The position numbers and the translations under genes are program-made. From positions 1 through 8,391 of the forward strand of contig JANWID010000269.1 of the NCBI GenBank assembly GCA_025450095.1: a DNA stretch of 8,391 nucleotides. Reading direction: 5' to 3'. Of this stretch, positions 6,856-8,391 are shown one piece after another (within the stretch, counting starts at the first letter, position 1; every line of letters starts with the position of its first letter). Below the pieces are notes generated by a model. It saw only the letters and a list, made by a program, of their open reading frames with translations. It had not been told where the DNA came from and did no database searches. Origin of the DNA: Bacteroidia bacterium. Lineage in GTDB: Bacteria; Bacteroidota; Bacteroidia; AKYH767-A; OLB10.

Positions 6856-7755
6856 ATGAAGAAATTTCTACTTATTATTGGAATCACTTTACTCCCTTTT
6901 CTGAACTTCGCCCAGCTGACAAGTCCTAACATAGTCAGTTACCCTTGCTTTCTTGCTCCCGGAGTGACAGGTACCGTTGTAGCTGATTCCGTTCCGGGTG
7001 CTACGTACTATGAATGGGTAAGCAATATTGGACATATAAACGCAGTGTGGTTTCCTTCTTCACCGGGTCCTGTTCAGACTGCGATTCCTTCTGTTAACAT
7101 CCTCGCTAATTTGGCTCTGCCGGTCTATGAAATTTGTGTCAGGGCTATAAACGCCACCGATACTTCCGTATGGACCTGTGTACAAATAATGGGAACTGTT
7201 GATCCTCCTGTAATGCTTGCCACAAACAGTTCTGTGGGAATACCCGGAGATTCCGGTTATTATGCCATTGTTTATCCCTCCTTGTGTCCTCCAAACGGAT
7301 ATTCTTGGACGATTACCGGTGATGCCACTTTTAATAACAATTCGCAAAGCATCGGTACAAATGGGCCTGGAGTGAATATAAATTTCGGACCGAATTTTAC
7401 ATCCGGTTTGCTTTGCATAGCAGCAGTGACCAACTTCGGTCTTTATTCGGATACAGTTTGTATGGTAATCACGGCGCCGGTTGGAATTGAAGAATCAGCA
7501 ACCACCCATACAGAAATTTTTTATCAACCTGGATCGGGTAAGATTATAGTAAAGTCGCATGCTTCTTCTTCTGGAATTTTTATATGTCGTGTGATTGATA
7601 TAACAGGCCGGATAATGCATGCCGAGGGTTTAAATGTGCAAACCGGAAGCAATGAATTCACGATTGAAACAGGGAAAATTAATGAAGGCATTTACTTTCT
7701 TGAATTATCAGGAAATGAATTTAACTGCAGTTATAAATTCTTTAAGATTGATTAA
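6856..7755 (+). CDS. C1: small secreted protein with two PKD/Ig-like domains and a divergent T9SS tail
   Basis: The 299-residue product begins with a strong signal peptide (MKKFLLIIGITLLPFLNFA, cleavage expected before Q20). Two beta-sandwich-like stretches follow. The first, about 22-115, has PGATYYEW and ends around ICVRAINATDTSVW; the second, about 118-207, has YSWTITGDATF and ends LCIAAVTNFGLYSDTVCMV. The 'PGAxxYxW ... CVxAxN' spacing resembles PKD-like/Ig-like domains common in Bacteroidota surface proteins. Residues about 220-299 look like a T9SS type A sorting domain: DITGRIM corresponds to the usual DxxGR, and EGIYFLEL to the GxY strand. The usual PNP opening is replaced by YQPGSG and the end is KFFKID, so sorting is less certain than for the B genes. 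An A-rich leader precedes the ATG. C2 follows 11 bases after the stop, suggesting one transcript. No enzymatic residues are seen. Confidence 0.85.
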   Translation: MKKFLLIIGITLLPFLNFAQLTSPNIVSYPCFLAPGVTGTVVADSVPGATYYEWVSNIGHINAVWFPSSPGPVQTAIPSVNILANLALPVYEICVRAINATDTSVWTCVQIMGTVDPPVMLATNSSVGIPGDSGYYAIVYPSLCPPNGYSWTITGDATFNNNSQSIGTNGPGVNINFGPNFTSGLLCIAAVTNFGLYSDTVCMVITAPVGIEESATTHTEIFYQPGSGKIIVKSHASSSGIFICRVIDITGRIMHAEGLNVQTGSNEFTIETGKINEGIYFLELSGNEFNCSYKFFKID

Positions 7756-7766
7756 TCAGTGACATC

Positions 7767-8391
7767 ATGAAGAAGCTCTTACTTTTAGTTCTGGTAATCA
7801 TGTTACCTGGCAGGTATTACGCACAATTGATTACCCCGGCTATTACAAGTGCTCCACCATGTTTATTGGGACCTGGTATCGGTGGTATTATTGTATGTAC
7901 CCCGATTCCTGGCGCTACCGGGTATGAATGGAAAAGCACAGTTGGAACAGCTCAAAGTATACTGTTTCCCAATGCTCCCGGACCTATAATTACCGCTGTT
8001 CCTTCAGTAAGTATACTTTGCAATTCATCGCAGCAAACTTTTGAAATTTGTGTCAGGGCAGTAAATGCTGTTGATACATCGCAATGGAACTGCACACATA
8101 TAACAGGTATTCTGCCACCACCTATTTTTTTAACGGCAAATAATCCGGTTGGAATACCCGGTGATTCGGGGTATTATGCTATAGTGAGTCCCATTATGTG
8201 TTCAAATCAAATTAGCTGGATGCTTACCGGCGATGCCACTTTTAATAATAATTCTCAAAACATCACACTCAGTGGTTTCCCTGGTTATGGTGTGAATATC
8301 ACTTTCGGTCCGAATTTTACATCCGGAACTTTGTGCGTTACAGCATTATCACAATTTGGTTTAAATTCCGATACCATTTGTATGGTAATCA
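7767..8391 (+). CDS. C2: paralogue of C1, secreted PKD/Ig-like protein (3' partial)
   Basis: An open frame runs from the ATG at 7767 through the right edge of the window, giving 208 visible codons and no stop. It starts with a signal peptide (MKKLLLLVLVIMLPGRYYA, cleavage expected before Q20) and follows C1 domain by domain. Shared landmarks include PGATGYEW, FEICVRAVNAVDTSQW, VGIPGDSGYYAI, TGDATFNNNSQ and FGPNFTSG, ending at DTICMVI. In C1 about 92 further residues, including the sorting tail, follow this point, so a similar tail is expected beyond the window. The 11-base gap from C1 suggests co-transcription, and the pair is a tandem duplicate. The binding partner or function is unknown. 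Confidence 0.85.
   Translation, partial: MKKLLLLVLVIMLPGRYYAQLITPAITSAPPCLLGPGIGGIIVCTPIPGATGYEWKSTVGTAQSILFPNAPGPIITAVPSVSILCNSSQQTFEICVRAVNAVDTSQWNCTHITGILPPPIFLTANNPVGIPGDSGYYAIVSPIMCSNQISWMLTGDATFNNNSQNITLSGFPGYGVNITFGPNFTSGTLCVTALSQFGLNSDTICMVI

Noticed and set aside
7060..7347. Minus-strand open frame opposite C1
   Set aside because: It covers the two PKD-like domains of C1, which are confirmed by paralogue C2; this is a shadow frame.

Overview
The window looks like chromosomal DNA from a member of the Bacteroidota. Every complete gene ends in a C-terminal domain of the type A sorting signal of the type IX secretion system (T9SS), which is largely confined to that phylum. The closing pattern is 'PNPxN ... 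DxxGR ... GxY ... KLxVxR', or a diverged form of it. The intact genes also begin with Sec signal peptides. I cannot place the organism below phylum. No housekeeping, mobility, CRISPR or RNA genes are visible, and all intact genes lie on the plus strand.

Region 1 (1-6529) is a tandem duplication of a two-gene cassette, in the order A1-B1-A2-B2. The A genes encode right-handed parallel beta-helix proteins with a helical middle and a T9SS tail. The B genes encode secreted proteins that look like beta-propellers, with motifs resembling WD40/lactonase blades, and also carry a T9SS tail. Each A gene overlaps its B partner by the four bases ATGA, so the pairs are probably translationally coupled. 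A1 is cut by the left window edge. A2 begins only 12 bases after the B1 stop, has no signal peptide and starts directly in beta-helix sequence, so it appears to have lost its front end at the duplication junction. The last 141 bases of B1 and B2 are about 91% identical by hand count, against about 73% in an upstream stretch, which suggests gene conversion or local recombination. Base composition is uneven, with A2 falling from about 44% to about 28% GC within one gene.

Region 2 (6530-6855) is the only sizeable gap. It holds an apparent relic of a minus-strand gene end (6581-6739), with no recognisable terminator and only a weak promoter candidate.

Region 3 (6856-8391) is a second tandem pair, C1-C2, 11 bases apart. 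The products are small secreted proteins with two PKD/Ig-like domains each. C1 carries a divergent T9SS tail, and C2 runs off the right edge.

The picture is a cluster of surface-anchored or released proteins that has grown by repeated tandem duplication. None of the genes is recognised as a named gene. The proposal that A and B proteins act together at the cell surface rests only on their coupling and co-duplication.
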